Positions 35,606 through 44,181 are shown, counted from the first letter of the stretch. The stretch: 64,000 bases of DNA from Maliibacterium massiliense (GCF_900604345.1 NZ_LR026983.1:744001-808000), one strand, 5' to 3'. Translations and numbers: made by a program. Notes: generated from the sequence alone by a model not told the origin.

Positions 35606-35714
35606 TTTTTTGCTCCTTTGTTTTTTATGTATTTGGCTCTTGCCTAATCACACTTTAACTTTGGAGTGAAAAAAACGAAAGAATTTGCCCGTCACATCAT
35701 TGATACGCTTCGTG

Positions 35715-36320
35715 TCATGGGCGTTTTAGCAACAAAGCGCCCTTGATAATCAACAAAACAAATGTAAAAAAGGCTACATAAGGTTGAAGGCTTGCAATAA
35801 AGATAACAACGCTAATTATAGTCAATATCATAGATAAGATAGTCTTTGTTTTTATCCAAATAATGCTGGAATAATTTTGCAAAGCTAACGTAGCAATACC
35901 ACAAGCAACTGTTAATAAAATGATTGCAAAATATGCAACTTTTATGAACAATGGTGTTTCCTGTAACGATAGCAAAGACACTTGACGAATTATCTCGCCC
36001 CCTTGCTGTCCAAAAAGAGGGATAAAAAACAACATTACAACAGAGCAATCAATCAAGCCAAATACTAAATCACGCATATGCTGTGTTTTTTGGTGACTAT
36101 CTTTTTCTGCAATACAAATCAGTTCTCTATTGGATAACAGTTCATCTATTGTTACTCCGAAAAATTCTGCAATAGCTTTTAAGGAGTCAATGCTTGGATA
36201 GCCACGCCCTGACTCCCATTTTGAAATGGCAGTTCGTGAAACAAACAGTATTTCAGAAAGTTCTTCTTGTGTTAGATTTTTTTGTTTTCTAAGTTCTTGC
36301 AGCTTTTCGTGAAATTCCAT
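35715..36320 (-). CDS. XRE-family regulator with membrane domain
   Basis: The 201-residue protein has an N-terminal Cro/C1-type HTH (LQELRKQKNLTQEELSEILFVSRTAISKWESGRGYPSIDSLKAIAEFFGVTIDELL) and three to four membrane segments at about 85-200. Such HTH-membrane fusions may sense a membrane signal while bound to DNA. It precedes the PAP2-like gene on the same strand and is probably its regulator. It is AT-rich and the outermost gene of element 1. Confidence 0.85.
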   Translation of the reverse strand: MEFHEKLQELRKQKNLTQEELSEILFVSRTAISKWESGRGYPSIDSLKAIAEFFGVTIDELLSNRELICIAEKDSHQKTQHMRDLVFGLIDCSVVMLFFIPLFGQQGGEIIRQVSLLSLQETPLFIKVAYFAIILLTVACGIATLALQNYSSIIWIKTKTILSMILTIISVVIFIASLQPYVAFFTFVLLIIKGALLLKRP

Positions 36321-36397
36321 AAGCGTTTACCACCTTGATATTTTTTGTTTTTATTATACCATACGGATACAACTTTTTATAGCCGGTCTTTCAAATT

Positions 36398-36412
36398 ACG
36401 GAATAGGGGCGG
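36398..36412 (-). repeat. Right-end motif of element 1
   Basis: On the minus strand CCGCCCCTATTCCGT, similar to the left-end CCGTTCCTATCCGG and to both arms at 29147-29195. It stands 21 bases after the DUF2089 stop codon. Confidence 0.45.
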
Positions 36413-36432
36413 TTGCCTATCAAATTATTGTG

Positions 36433-36828
36433 TTACTTTACCGCACATGAGCATTCACGCAGCGCGGCAACCGCCGCGTCTACATCGATTTCGCCTCTGG
36501 AGAGGCGACTCAGGATCCCTTGGCGCGCCTGCTCGTCCGCACTCTGCTGGGCATTGGGCTTCTCATCCAGGCCCAGCGCCGCCAGCGCCGCATCCATCAT
36601 GTTGCGCACCGTGGGATAGCTCACCCCCAGCGCCTTTTCCACTTCCTTAATGGACCCCCTGCAACGCAGGAATACCTCCACAAACTGCAGATGCTTTTCC
36701 TCCAGCATGCAGAAACGACACGGCGCAAAGGTGCCCGTCAGCTCCGTGTTGCAGTGGGTGCAGTGCAGCCGCGTCACCTGCATGGTGGCGCCGCACACCG
36801 GGCATTTGGATGGCGCATGATAATCCAT
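36433..36828 (-). CDS. DUF2089 protein
   Basis: The 131-residue protein has an N-terminal zinc ribbon (SKCPVCGATMQVTRLHCTHCNTELTGTFAPCRFC), a sigma-region-4-like HTH (FVEVFLRCRGSIKEVEKALGVSYPTVRNMMDAALAALGL) and a SHOCT-like C-terminal helix pair (QGILSRLSRGEIDVDAAVAAL). DUF2089 proteins are likely regulators and are usually encoded just before a SHOCT/YvlB-like gene. Here element 1 lies between them. ATG 36828 is preferred from family starts; an in-frame GTG at 36849 is possible. Confidence 0.85.
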   Translation of the reverse strand: MDYHAPSKCPVCGATMQVTRLHCTHCNTELTGTFAPCRFCMLEEKHLQFVEVFLRCRGSIKEVEKALGVSYPTVRNMMDAALAALGLDEKPNAQQSADEQARQGILSRLSRGEIDVDAAVAALRECSCAVK

Positions 36829-36855
36829 TGCATAATCACTTCCTTCCACAGCTAT

Positions 36856-36926
36856 ATAATAGCACGCATATTGAATAAATCAAGCATTTTATTAAATAAA
36901 TTGATTTTAAAATTAATTTATTTAAT
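36856..36926 (-). promoter_or_regulatory. DUF2089 promoter with AT-rich palindrome
   Basis: On the minus strand TTGATT and TATTAT are spaced by 16 bases (36856-36883). Just upstream lies a perfect 12-base inverted repeat, ATTAAATAAATT (36891-36902) and AATTTATTTAAT (36915-36926), which could be an operator or an UP element. Confidence 0.55.
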
Positions 36927-36973
36927 TTTCACATGGTATAACCGCGCATTTCATCGTCCTCATGCACATGCAC

Positions 36974-37010
36974 AAAAAATGCCCGCGCCGCATGCAGCTG
37001 CGGCGCGGGC
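36974..37010 (-). terminator. Terminator after the amidase gene
   Basis: GCCCGCGCCGCA and TGCGGCGCGGGC form a 12-base stem, followed on the minus strand by ATTTTTT. Confidence 0.9.
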
Positions 37011-37030
37011 GCTGGTTCCCGCGTAAAGCG

Positions 37031-37594
37031 TTACGCTAGCCCAAAGTAGGCAAGGATGCCGTTGTAGATGCCCCGCGCAAAGCTCTGCGGGTCCTGCGAG
37101 AGCAGCCGCGCGTCGACGGGGTTGGTGAGATACCCCATCTCCACCAGCACCGCCGGCATGGCGGTGCGCCGCAGCACGTAGAGGTTGGGGTTGACCATTA
37201 CGCCGCGGTTGGGCAGGCCGGTCGCGTTGGCCAGGCCGGTGAGAATCTGGCGGGCCAGGGCTTCGGCGGGCGTGCCCAGGCGGTATATGTACACCTCGCT
37301 GCCGCTTGCGGTGGTGATGGGGCTGGAGTTGCAGTGCAGGCTGATGAAATAGTCCGCAGGCCAGCTGTTGGCCTGGTTGACCCGCGTGGCCAGGCTGCTG
37401 GTGTAGCTGTTGCCCACCTGCTCGGTGGGCGTGTTGCGCGAAAGGCGCACCTCAAAGTTGCCGTTGGCACGCAGCAGCGCCGCCAGCCGCACCCCTACCT
37501 CGTAGGTGACGTCCTGCTCGCGCACGCCGTTGGCCTCCGCGCCCGCGTTGGGGTTCTGGGGGTTGTGTCCCTGGTCGATGTATATCTTAATCAT
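37031..37594 (-). CDS. N-acetylmuramoyl-L-alanine amidase (Amidase_3)
   Basis: The 187-residue protein is one Amidase_3 domain: IYIDQGHNPQNP with the first zinc His, EANGVREQDVTYEVG with the zinc Glu, YFISLHCNSS with the second His, and VLVEMGYLTNPVDARLL with the catalytic Glu. It cuts the bond between muramic acid and the stem peptide of peptidoglycan. There is no signal peptide or wall-binding domain, so it may be released by another route or act on internal fragments or spore/phage-like material. ATG 37594 follows AGGGGAG. Confidence 0.9.
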   Translation of the reverse strand: MIKIYIDQGHNPQNPNAGAEANGVREQDVTYEVGVRLAALLRANGNFEVRLSRNTPTEQVGNSYTSSLATRVNQANSWPADYFISLHCNSSPITTASGSEVYIYRLGTPAEALARQILTGLANATGLPNRGVMVNPNLYVLRRTAMPAVLVEMGYLTNPVDARLLSQDPQSFARGIYNGILAYFGLA

Positions 37595-37660
37595 GCCGCA
37601 GTCTCCCCTTTATGCTAAAGATGCTACCAGTATATGCGCCCGATGGCTGCGAGGTGCGGC

Positions 37661-37696
37661 AAAAAAGCGCGGGGGCGCTGCGCCCCCGCGCTTTTT
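37661..37696 (-). terminator. Terminator after the ABC exporter operon
   Basis: AAAAAGCGCGGGGGCG and CGCCCCCGCGCTTTTT form a perfect 16-base stem around CTG; T runs stand on both strands. Confidence 0.92.
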
Positions 37697-37728
37697 GATA
37701 CATATGCGGCTGCGCGCGCCTGCCCGCG

Positions 37729-38382
37729 CTACGCCTCAGGCGCGTCAGGGGCGTCCATCGCCTCCAGCATGCCGTGCGTCAGGCGCAGCACCACGTCGGC
37801 CTGGCTGGCCACCTCGCCCGAGTGCGATACCACGATCACGCATTTGCCATCCTGGTGCGCGTTGCGCTTGAGCAGGGCTGTGATCCCCTGGGCCGTGTCC
37901 TCATCCAGGTTGCCCGTGGGCTCATCAGCCAGGATCACCGGCGCGCCGGACGCCAGCGCCCGCGCGATAGCCACACGCTGCTGCTGCCCGCCCGAGAGCT
38001 TGAGCACGTTGCGCTTCGCCTCCTCGCGCGTCAGCCCCACCTGCTCTAAAAAGGGCATTGGATCCTTTTTGGAGGTCAGATTCACGTTTTCCGCGGGCGT
38101 CATATAGTCGATGAGGTTGTAATTCTGGAACACAAACGCCACATTCTGGCGCCGGTGCTTCTCTAGGCCCAGCTGCTGGATATTCTTGCCGTCAAAGAGC
38201 ACCTGGCCGCCGCTGGGCACATCCAGCCCCCCCATCACCGAGAGCAGCGTAGTCTTGCCGCAGCCGGAGGGGCCAAAGATCACGTACATCTTCCCCTGCT
38301 CAAAATCCAGGCTGATGTCCTTGAGCACCGGTTTGTCCTTGACATAGCTATGCGATACGTTTTTCACACTGAGAATGCCCAT
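37729..38382 (-). CDS. ABC transporter ATP-binding protein
   Basis: The 217-residue ATPase has Walker [14 protein letters not shown]-loop [11 protein letters not shown], signature [16 protein letters not shown] and Walker [14 protein letters not shown], typical of the MacB/LolD group. Two adjacent ATGs (38385 and 38382) follow AAAGGAG; the second gives the better spacing. It is coupled with the FtsX-type permease encoded upstream. Confidence 0.9.
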   Translation of the reverse strand: MGILSVKNVSHSYVKDKPVLKDISLDFEQGKMYVIFGPSGCGKTTLLSVMGGLDVPSGGQVLFDGKNIQQLGLEKHRRQNVAFVFQNYNLIDYMTPAENVNLTSKKDPMPFLEQVGLTREEAKRNVLKLSGGQQQRVAIARALASGAPVILADEPTGNLDEDTAQGITALLKRNAHQDGKCVIVVSHSGEVASQADVVLRLTHGMLEAMDAPDAPEA

Positions 38383-38424
38383 CATGCTTCTCCTTTCCAA
38401 TAATTCTTTCCAATGATCCTTTTG

Positions 38425-39771
38425 TCAGCTCATGGTTGATAGCACCTCTTTGGGCCGCATGCGCAGCACGCCGATGGCAGAGATGCACACCGATAGCGCC
38501 ACGATGACCAGCCCAATACCTGCCACACCCGCAAAGACGCCAAACCCTACATTTACGCGCAGCGCTGCCCCCTCGGCGACATCCGCGTCCTGTACAACTA
38601 GTGCGTTGTCCGCCGCAAGCTGCTGCGTCTGCGGCTGTGCGCCAAGCGCATAGACCACCTGCACCGCCCCGTCCGAGAGCAGGCCCGCCGCAGGGAAGGC
38701 CAGCAAAAAAGCGACCAGCGCCACTGCCAGGCATTCCGCAAGCAACTGCCCGAGGACGCCCCCCTTGCGCACGCCGATGGACAGATAGATCCCCATCTCA
38801 TGCCTGCGGTTGCGGATCCACAGGGCGAGAATCAGCGTCAGCAGCACAGCGCACACCGCAAGCACAATGACTACCAGCGCCCGCATGATGCCCTGGATGC
38901 TCTTAAGGGGCCTGGCGGCGGCGCTGTACGCCTGGTCGTTGATGGTGAGCACCAGGCCCGTCAAGTCCTGGTGCGCGCGTATGTGCTGTGCAACGGCGTC
39001 CATCTGCAGCGGGTCCGTCACAAAGAGCGTCACGCCGTGGCTGTAGCGGCGCATGCCGTCCCAGTTTTGATAGTCCCTGCGCATTTGCCCCGTTGTAAAC
39101 GTATCTGTATAAATGTAGTTGCCCGGAATATCCCACTGCAGCATCTGCGTGCGGTTTTGCACGTCCTGCACCACCTCATAGATGCCCACGATCTCAAAGC
39201 TGGTCGTTGCAAAGGGTTTGATGCGCGCCTGCGCGGTCTGTTCAAAGTGCGCGCCCTGGATGATATCCCCCACGCCAAGCTGATTCTGCGCGGCAAGTTC
39301 TCGGGATACCAGCGCTTTGTTCCGATCCTCGGGCTCGATGTGCCTGCCCTCCACAAGCCGCACATTCTCGTAGAGAAAACTGCTGTCCTGCCGGCTGCTT
39401 GTATCCGATACGAGCGTGGTCACGTGCCTGGTAACAGCATCGCCCGCGTTCTGCCCGGGCAGAAGATCGATATCCGGCAGTTGGATATCCAGATAATCCG
39501 TCGCGTTGCACGCCTTGACGCCCGGCGCATCCTGCACTTGGTCCACAAACGCATCGGTGATCTGCCGCGCCTGCTGGCTCTGGCCATCCTGCGTGATATG
39601 CAGATACCCGCCTAGGCTGGCGCGCAGCCGCACCGCAGCGGCCTCGGATGCCTGCGCAATGGCGATGCCCAGCAGCGATAGCAGCATCATGACAAAGCAC
39701 AACAAAAGCAGCAGCAGCGTCTTGCCCCGTTGCCGGAGGATATAGAGCGATGCCCGTTTGAGCATGTTCAT
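38425..39771 (-). CDS. ABC transporter permease (FtsX family)
   Basis: The 448-residue permease has an N-terminal membrane anchor (TLLLLLLCFVMMLLSLLGIAIA), an outside domain of about 260 residues and three C-terminal membrane segments, with RRHEMGIYLSIGVRKGGVLGQLLAE and a final VLRMRPKEVLSTMS typical of MacB-like permeases. With the ATPase it would form an exporter of peptides or lipids. ATG 39771 follows GGGAGG at eight bases. Element 2 begins about 60 bases upstream, so the original promoter may have been displaced. Confidence 0.88.
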   Translation of the reverse strand: MNMLKRASLYILRQRGKTLLLLLLCFVMMLLSLLGIAIAQASEAAAVRLRASLGGYLHITQDGQSQQARQITDAFVDQVQDAPGVKACNATDYLDIQLPDIDLLPGQNAGDAVTRHVTTLVSDTSSRQDSSFLYENVRLVEGRHIEPEDRNKALVSRELAAQNQLGVGDIIQGAHFEQTAQARIKPFATTSFEIVGIYEVVQDVQNRTQMLQWDIPGNYIYTDTFTTGQMRRDYQNWDGMRRYSHGVTLFVTDPLQMDAVAQHIRAHQDLTGLVLTINDQAYSAAARPLKSIQGIMRALVVIVLAVCAVLLTLILALWIRNRRHEMGIYLSIGVRKGGVLGQLLAECLAVALVAFLLAFPAAGLLSDGAVQVVYALGAQPQTQQLAADNALVVQDADVAEGAALRVNVGFGVFAGVAGIGLVIVALSVCISAIGVLRMRPKEVLSTMS

Positions 39772-39830
39772 GCCATCGGCCTCCCTATATGTCATTATGC
39801 TATGCAAGAAAGTACAGGGCTTTTTACTTG

Positions 39831-39845
39831 AAATCAATATTTAAC
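39831..39845. repeat. Candidate left attachment repeat of element 2
   Basis: AAATCAATATTTAAC, matching 49028-49042 in 14 of 15 bases in the same orientation. The short AT-rich form suits integrases with loose target choice. Confidence 0.45.
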
Positions 39846-39913
39846 TATCTAATCCTCAAAAACCATTGATTTTTCAAGGCTTCACGCCTGTTTTCCGTTC
39901 AAACCTTATCTGT

Positions 39914-39939
39914 TTGCCCTTGTTTTTGCCCTTACGAGC
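39914..39939. repeat. 26-base subterminal repeat, left copy
   Basis: It carries two TTGCCCTT words and ends TTACGAGC; 24 of 26 bases match 48857-48882. It also pairs with AACAAGGGCAA just downstream as an 11-base hairpin after the integrase stop. Likely an integrase arm-type site. Confidence 0.6.
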
Positions 39940-39957
39940 CGCAACAAGGGCAACTTT

Positions 39958-41256
39958 TTATTCCCCGCCGACCACCTTATCCAGCAGCCTTGCGGAAGTA
40001 CGCTTCGCTTCTCTTGTAGAGTGAGCGTAGATGTTCATTGTGGTACTGACATCAGAGTGTCCGAGAAGTTCCTGCACATCTTTCGGCTTTGCGCCGCCGG
40101 AAAGCAGATTGCTTGTGTAGGTGTGGCGGAGCGTGTGGAAATGAAAATCCTCAAGCCCTTTCACTTTCTTCTTTGCCGCCCTACACATAATCCCTACCGT
40201 ACTCGGCGCTTCATACGCCCCGTCTGCTCTCAGGCAGACAAAGGAGATTTCCTTGTAGTCCTCCGGGACTTCCTCTGTCCTTTGCAGGCTGTAAACCTCA
40301 TAATAGGTGCGCCCTTTTTCCTTTACTTCTTTGTAGTAGTTCAGGTGATAAAGTTCCCCGTAGCGGAAACGGTTTTTGCGTTGTTCTGTTCTTGCCGCCC
40401 GCAGGATTGCCGCCAGCGTGTCGCAGAAATCAACGGTGCGGACTTTGCTCCGCTTTGTCGTTCCCACTTCGGTTGTGTGCCTTGTTCCGTTATAGCGCAT
40501 ACTGCGGCGTACTGTAAGATATTGTTCTTCAAGGTTAATATCCTGCCAAGTTAAGCCACATACCTCCCCGATACGAAGCCCCGTATAGTAGGCTATCTGC
40601 ACAGGCAGCAAAGCAGGATTATCCTTTGCCTTGAGAAATTCCTCCAGCTTATGGAACTGCTCATGCGTGATAGTAGGAATACTGGAAGTATCTTCCTCAC
40701 TGTCCGAGAAAATATCCGTTTCCTGCTTCCTGCCTCTCAGCTTCACATACTGCATAGGGTTAAAGGTAATCAGTTTTTTCGGGAAAACCGCAAAGCGGAA
40801 GGAATTTTGCAACACCGCCGAGAACAGGAGCATATATCCTTTGCTCATGGGCTTTGAAGTTGTCCCGTCCGGGTTTGTCCCACCGTAGCTCAGAAAATCA
40901 ATGAACGCCTGCAAATGGTCGGCGGTCACTGTTTTCAGCTTGCGTTTGCCAATGGGATATTGCTTGATACGGTTGACTGTTCCCTGATAGGACATGACCG
41001 TCCCGTTGCTTAAGTTGCCGGGTTTCAGTTCTTCCTCTACCCACATATCCAGCATATCGCCTACCGTGATGTTTTCCGCTTTCCCGACAAACTGCTTTTC
41101 CTCGTAGTCCGCTATCGCTTTGCGGAGCATGGCTTCTGTTTCCGCCTTGCTCTCTGTGCCTGCAAACTCTTTCTGCACTTTTCTGCCGCTTTCATCTTCA
41201 ATGTAAAAGCGTCCGTACCACTTTTTGCCTTTCTTTCTTACAGAACCTTTTGCCAT
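39958..41256 (-). CDS. int: Tyrosine-type integrase
   Basis: The 432-residue integrase has a short N-terminal arm-binding domain (SVRKKGKKWYGRFYIEDESGRK), a SAM-like core-binding domain at about 70-180 and a catalytic domain with the Arg in YYTGLRIGEVCGLTW, the HTLRHTYTS box and the nucleophile Tyr in TTMNIYAHS. It inserts and excises element 2 together with the excisionase. ATG 41256 has AAAGGAG upstream. It lies at the left end, transcribed outward, as is normal for Tn916-type elements. Confidence 0.94.
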   Translation of the reverse strand: MAKGSVRKKGKKWYGRFYIEDESGRKVQKEFAGTESKAETEAMLRKAIADYEEKQFVGKAENITVGDMLDMWVEEELKPGNLSNGTVMSYQGTVNRIKQYPIGKRKLKTVTADHLQAFIDFLSYGGTNPDGTTSKPMSKGYMLLFSAVLQNSFRFAVFPKKLITFNPMQYVKLRGRKQETDIFSDSEEDTSSIPTITHEQFHKLEEFLKAKDNPALLPVQIAYYTGLRIGEVCGLTWQDINLEEQYLTVRRSMRYNGTRHTTEVGTTKRSKVRTVDFCDTLAAILRAARTEQRKNRFRYGELYHLNYYKEVKEKGRTYYEVYSLQRTEEVPEDYKEISFVCLRADGAYEAPSTVGIMCRAAKKKVKGLEDFHFHTLRHTYTSNLLSGGAKPKDVQELLGHSDVSTTMNIYAHSTREAKRTSARLLDKVVGGE

Positions 41257-41363
41257 AGATAAAAAACTCCTTTCTATCCGTGGCAATCGGGACTGTGACA
41301 TATGGTGTGCGTAAAGTAATTGTGTCACTTCCGCCAGTGGAAGTCAACTGGCGTCTTTACTTG

Positions 41364-42029
41364 TCAAGGTGCCACGGAATTTTCTTTTTCGGAAAGCCTT
41401 TCTTCGGCTTCCTCCACTATCCCGAAAAGTGCGCCCATCGACATTCTTGTGCGCCCCTCATCGTGGATATGTAAAATCCCGTCTAAAAACCGTTTCATAT
41501 CCTCAATCGGTACTTCCATCTTCTTACGGTATACCTGCTCCATGATCGCCCCGGACTCTATGGCGTACCGCCCAAGAGACTCTTTCAGCCCCTTGTCCTC
41601 CGCCACACGGTCAACTTCCTCCATAGCGTCAGCAAAGTAGTAGGTCATAACCGTATACAGGTCAACCATCTTGCCGAGAAATGTCGTGAGAAGCTGCTGG
41701 TGCGGCTCGCCCTTTACTGTATGGGAAACTGTGTCCAGATACTTCTTGATGTGTTCCTCAATATCCCGCTGGCAGAGAGTATAGGTGTCATATTCCTTAT
41801 CATCGGAAAGACCTGTCAGCCATTCGGGAGTTGTGAGCAACGCTTCCGCAAGACCGTTGATAACCATTGTGCGCTTCGGATCAACTCCGTCCGCTTCGTA
41901 CCGCTGAATGGTGGATTTGTTCACGCCCACACGCCTGCCGAGTTCCGGCATGGTAATGTTTAACTCTGTGCGGCGTTCCTTAATCCGTCCACCGACCTGT
42001 TTTGCGGTGAATGTGGTTTCTTTTTTCAA
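41364..42029 (-). CDS. XRE-family repressor of element 2
   Basis: The 221-residue protein begins with a Cro/C1-type HTH (VGGRIKERRTELNITMPELGRRVGVNKSTIQRYEADGVDPKRTMVINGLAEALLTTPEWL) and has a helical C-terminal domain. TTG 42029 is chosen because CAGGAGG lies eight bases upstream. It is divergent from the excisionase gene, and the shared 180-base region holds two strong promoters with repeated GTTGCAAAAT boxes, so it probably represses both. Confidence 0.88.
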   Translation of the reverse strand: MKKETTFTAKQVGGRIKERRTELNITMPELGRRVGVNKSTIQRYEADGVDPKRTMVINGLAEALLTTPEWLTGLSDDKEYDTYTLCQRDIEEHIKKYLDTVSHTVKGEPHQQLLTTFLGKMVDLYTVMTYYFADAMEEVDRVAEDKGLKESLGRYAIESGAIMEQVYRKKMEVPIEDMKRFLDGILHIHDEGRTRMSMGALFGIVEEAEERLSEKENSVAP

Positions 42030-42053
42030 GGTGTTCACCTCCTGACTGGTATC

Positions 42054-42184
42054 AGTATAACACACCGACGCTTATTTTGCAACCTTTGTCTCAATAAAAG
42101 TTTTAAATAAACTATGAACGGTTGCAAAATAGGTTGACAAGAGATAGCAGAATAAGTATAATGATAAGACAGTAGTTGCAAAAT
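42054..42184. promoter_or_regulatory. Divergent promoters and GTTGCAAAAT operators
   Basis: The leftward promoter reads TTGCAA, 17 bases, TATACT (42054-42082); the rightward one reads TTGACA, 17 bases, TATAAT (42134-42162). GTTGCAAAAT occurs at 42121-42130 and 42175-42184 (plus) and 42074-42083 (minus, covering the leftward -35). A near copy (GTTGCAAAAA) lies at 42614-42623 before the relaxase gene. Confidence 0.75.
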
Positions 42185-42210
42185 GAGTATTCTAAAAGGA
42201 GGTTGATAGA

Positions 42211-42426
42211 ATGAGCGCAGTCAAAATGGGACTTACCATAGAGGAAGCCGCAGAATGTACGGGTATCGGCAGGAACACCATGCGGAAGCTGGTGGAATGG
42301 GGAAAGCTGCCCGTCCTCAAAGTGGGGCGCAAGACCATTATCCGCAGGGACACGCTGGAACGGTTTCTGACGGTCAATCAGGGAAGAAATCTTCTGAAGC
42401 CCGATGATGTCCGCAGAGTGGAATGA
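42211..42426 (+). CDS. xis: Excisionase-family DNA-binding protein
   Basis: The 71-residue protein has the winged-helix/MerR-like pattern LTIEEAAECTGIGRNTMRKLVEWGKLPVLKVGRKTIIRRDTLERFL of excisionases of conjugative transposons. It would steer the integrase toward excision. AAAGGAGG lies upstream of ATG 42211. It is the first gene of the rightward transcript that includes the relaxase. Confidence 0.88.
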   Translation: MSAVKMGLTIEEAAECTGIGRNTMRKLVEWGKLPVLKVGRKTIIRRDTLERFLTVNQGRNLLKPDDVRRVE

Positions 42427-42659
42427 CCATCCATTCTCTTTTCGGAAAGTAACCCTAAGCCCTCGGCGTTTGAGAGCGAAATACACCCCTCGCACAAACC
42501 TGCGGTTTGTACTCCGGGTATTTCGCCCTTGCAGGGGGCTTCCGTATCAACCGCCTGCGGCGTCTGATACGGGGCTGTCACCGCTGCCGCAGCGACAGCC
42601 GCAACCGTAAACGGTTGCAAAAAAGGACGCACCTTGACAACAGAAAACGGAGATGATGT
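42427..42659. other. Probable oriT region of element 2
   Basis: The gap before the relaxase gene holds a perfect hairpin, ACAAACC-tgc-GGTTTGT at about 42494-42510, and several GC-rich repeats around it. Location directly upstream of a MobA/MobL gene supports an oriT. The nick site is not placed. Confidence 0.5.
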
Positions 42660-44084
42660 ATGCCGAGACACAGTTTTATCCAGATGTCAAAACTGCCCAA
42701 TGTCAAAGGGCGAATATCGTATATTACAAGCCATGCAAGGCAGGAAAATCTCTATGCCACCTACCGCACCGCCGACAGCACCTTTTGGAGCAACCTTGCA
42801 AGGGAAAGCCAGCAGGAGTTTCAGCGCAGTGGCACAGAGGGTAAATGTATCGAAGCAAGGGAACTGATTATCGCCTTGCCCGAAATCTATACGCAATACG
42901 AGCCACAGCAGGTACTCACGGACTTTACAGAGGAGTTCCGCAGGCGGTACGGTGTGGAGTGCGTGTCCGCCCTCCACCACAACAAGCGCAAGACAAATTA
43001 TCATATCCATCTGATTTTCAGCGAGAAGAGGTTGCTCCCCGAACCTGATGTAAAGGTTGCTTCCCGCAGCGTGTTCTTTGACGAGACTGGAAAGCGTGTC
43101 CGCACCAAAAAGGAAATCACGGGGGAGGACGGGCAGATACGGAAAGGCTGTACCGTCATCAAAAAAGGCGAGGTATACGAAAGCCATCTGTTTACTACCA
43201 AAGATACACGCTTTAAGGGAGAGCCTTTTCTCCGAGAGATAAAGGAAGTGTATACAGAACTTATTAACTGCCATATCTCTGATCCTGAGCAGCACTTAAA
43301 GGTATTTGATAAAAACAGCGTCTATCTGCCGACCAAGAAAATCGGCAAAAATAATCCCAAAGAGGACGAAATCAAAGCCGATAATGCCGCAAGGCAGGAA
43401 TGGAACAGGACAGCGGATATGGCGTTATTATCAGGTATCTCCGAAGCAAAGATTTTAGAAGTCAAGCAGACAGAGATACACGAAAAGGCGAGCCAGTCTA
43501 TCAAAAGCAAGGGCTGGCTTCCCAATCTGTTCCGCAGTATCGTAAACAAGGCTAAGGACTTCCTGCAAAACTTAATCCGTGAACACGATATGCCGCCGAA
43601 GCCTGTCCTTGAAATAGATATGGCAGAGTTCCGTACCATGCAAAAGCTGATGATAAAGGCGCAGGATAAGGCGAAAGAAATCCGGCATTTGCAGGATACG
43701 GTACTTCCGAAGCTGAAACAACAGCTTGCCGATACAAAAGGGATTTTCAAAGGTAAGGAGCGCAAGGCGCTCACAGAGCAGATACAGCGGACAGAAAAGG
43801 AAATCGCTGAAAATCTGGATAAACTGCCCGATGTTCTGAAAGAGGACGGTTATCCCGATGTGCAGGCGTTCATGGCAACCTACCGCAAGGCGGAGGCTGT
43901 TGTGGAGCAGTACAACCGTGACCTTGCCGCATGGGAGCGGCAGGTCAGGGAAAAACAGAAACCCGCCCAAAAAGAGCAGGCAAAGCCGCCCCGGCGGGAG
44001 AGCGTGCTGAAGCGCCTGCGCCAGCTTCAGGCGGAGGGCAGAAGGCAAAAGCCAAAGCCCAAAACCCACGACAGGGAACGATAG
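42660..44084 (+). CDS. mobA: MobA/MobL-family relaxase
   Basis: The 474-residue protein has the MobA/MobL core: KGRISYITSHARQENLYATY near the start, ARELIIALPEIYTQYEPQQVLTDFTEEF and the HUH-type metal site SALHHNKRKTNYHIHLIFSEKR at about residue 110. The second half is a long helical, Lys/Gln-rich region (AQDKAKEIRHLQDTVLPKLKQQ). It would nick oriT to start transfer with a helper conjugation system. ATG 42660 follows GGAGATG. Confidence 0.88.
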   Translation: MPRHSFIQMSKLPNVKGRISYITSHARQENLYATYRTADSTFWSNLARESQQEFQRSGTEGKCIEARELIIALPEIYTQYEPQQVLTDFTEEFRRRYGVECVSALHHNKRKTNYHIHLIFSEKRLLPEPDVKVASRSVFFDETGKRVRTKKEITGEDGQIRKGCTVIKKGEVYESHLFTTKDTRFKGEPFLREIKEVYTELINCHISDPEQHLKVFDKNSVYLPTKKIGKNNPKEDEIKADNAARQEWNRTADMALLSGISEAKILEVKQTEIHEKASQSIKSKGWLPNLFRSIVNKAKDFLQNLIREHDMPPKPVLEIDMAEFRTMQKLMIKAQDKAKEIRHLQDTVLPKLKQQLADTKGIFKGKERKALTEQIQRTEKEIAENLDKLPDVLKEDGYPDVQAFMATYRKAEAVVEQYNRDLAAWERQVREKQKPAQKEQAKPPRRESVLKRLRQLQAEGRRQKPKPKTHDRER

Positions 44085-44181
44085 CTTTCACATCGAAAAC
44101 AACACCGCAGGCTTCCTGCGGTGCATACATAAAGAATGCGCCCCGTGGCTTTCTTCCACAGAGCGCATGTTATATATGGAT

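Larger units (their letters stand above)
27455..36420. mobile_element. Element 1: Tn4451/Tn5397-like mobilizable element
   Basis: A block of about 9 kb with all genes on the minus strand, bounded on one side by a large serine recombinase (TnpX/TndX type) and carrying TnpW, replication, mobilization and regulator genes. It sits between a DUF2089 gene and a YvlB-like gene that normally are neighbours, which places both ends within a few tens of bases. A CCGnnCCTAT-type motif lies in inverted orientation near each end (27460-27473 and 36398-36412). The exact end bases cannot be fixed from sequence alone. Base use in the 34.9-36.3 kb cargo part is clearly more AT-rich. Confidence 0.85.
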
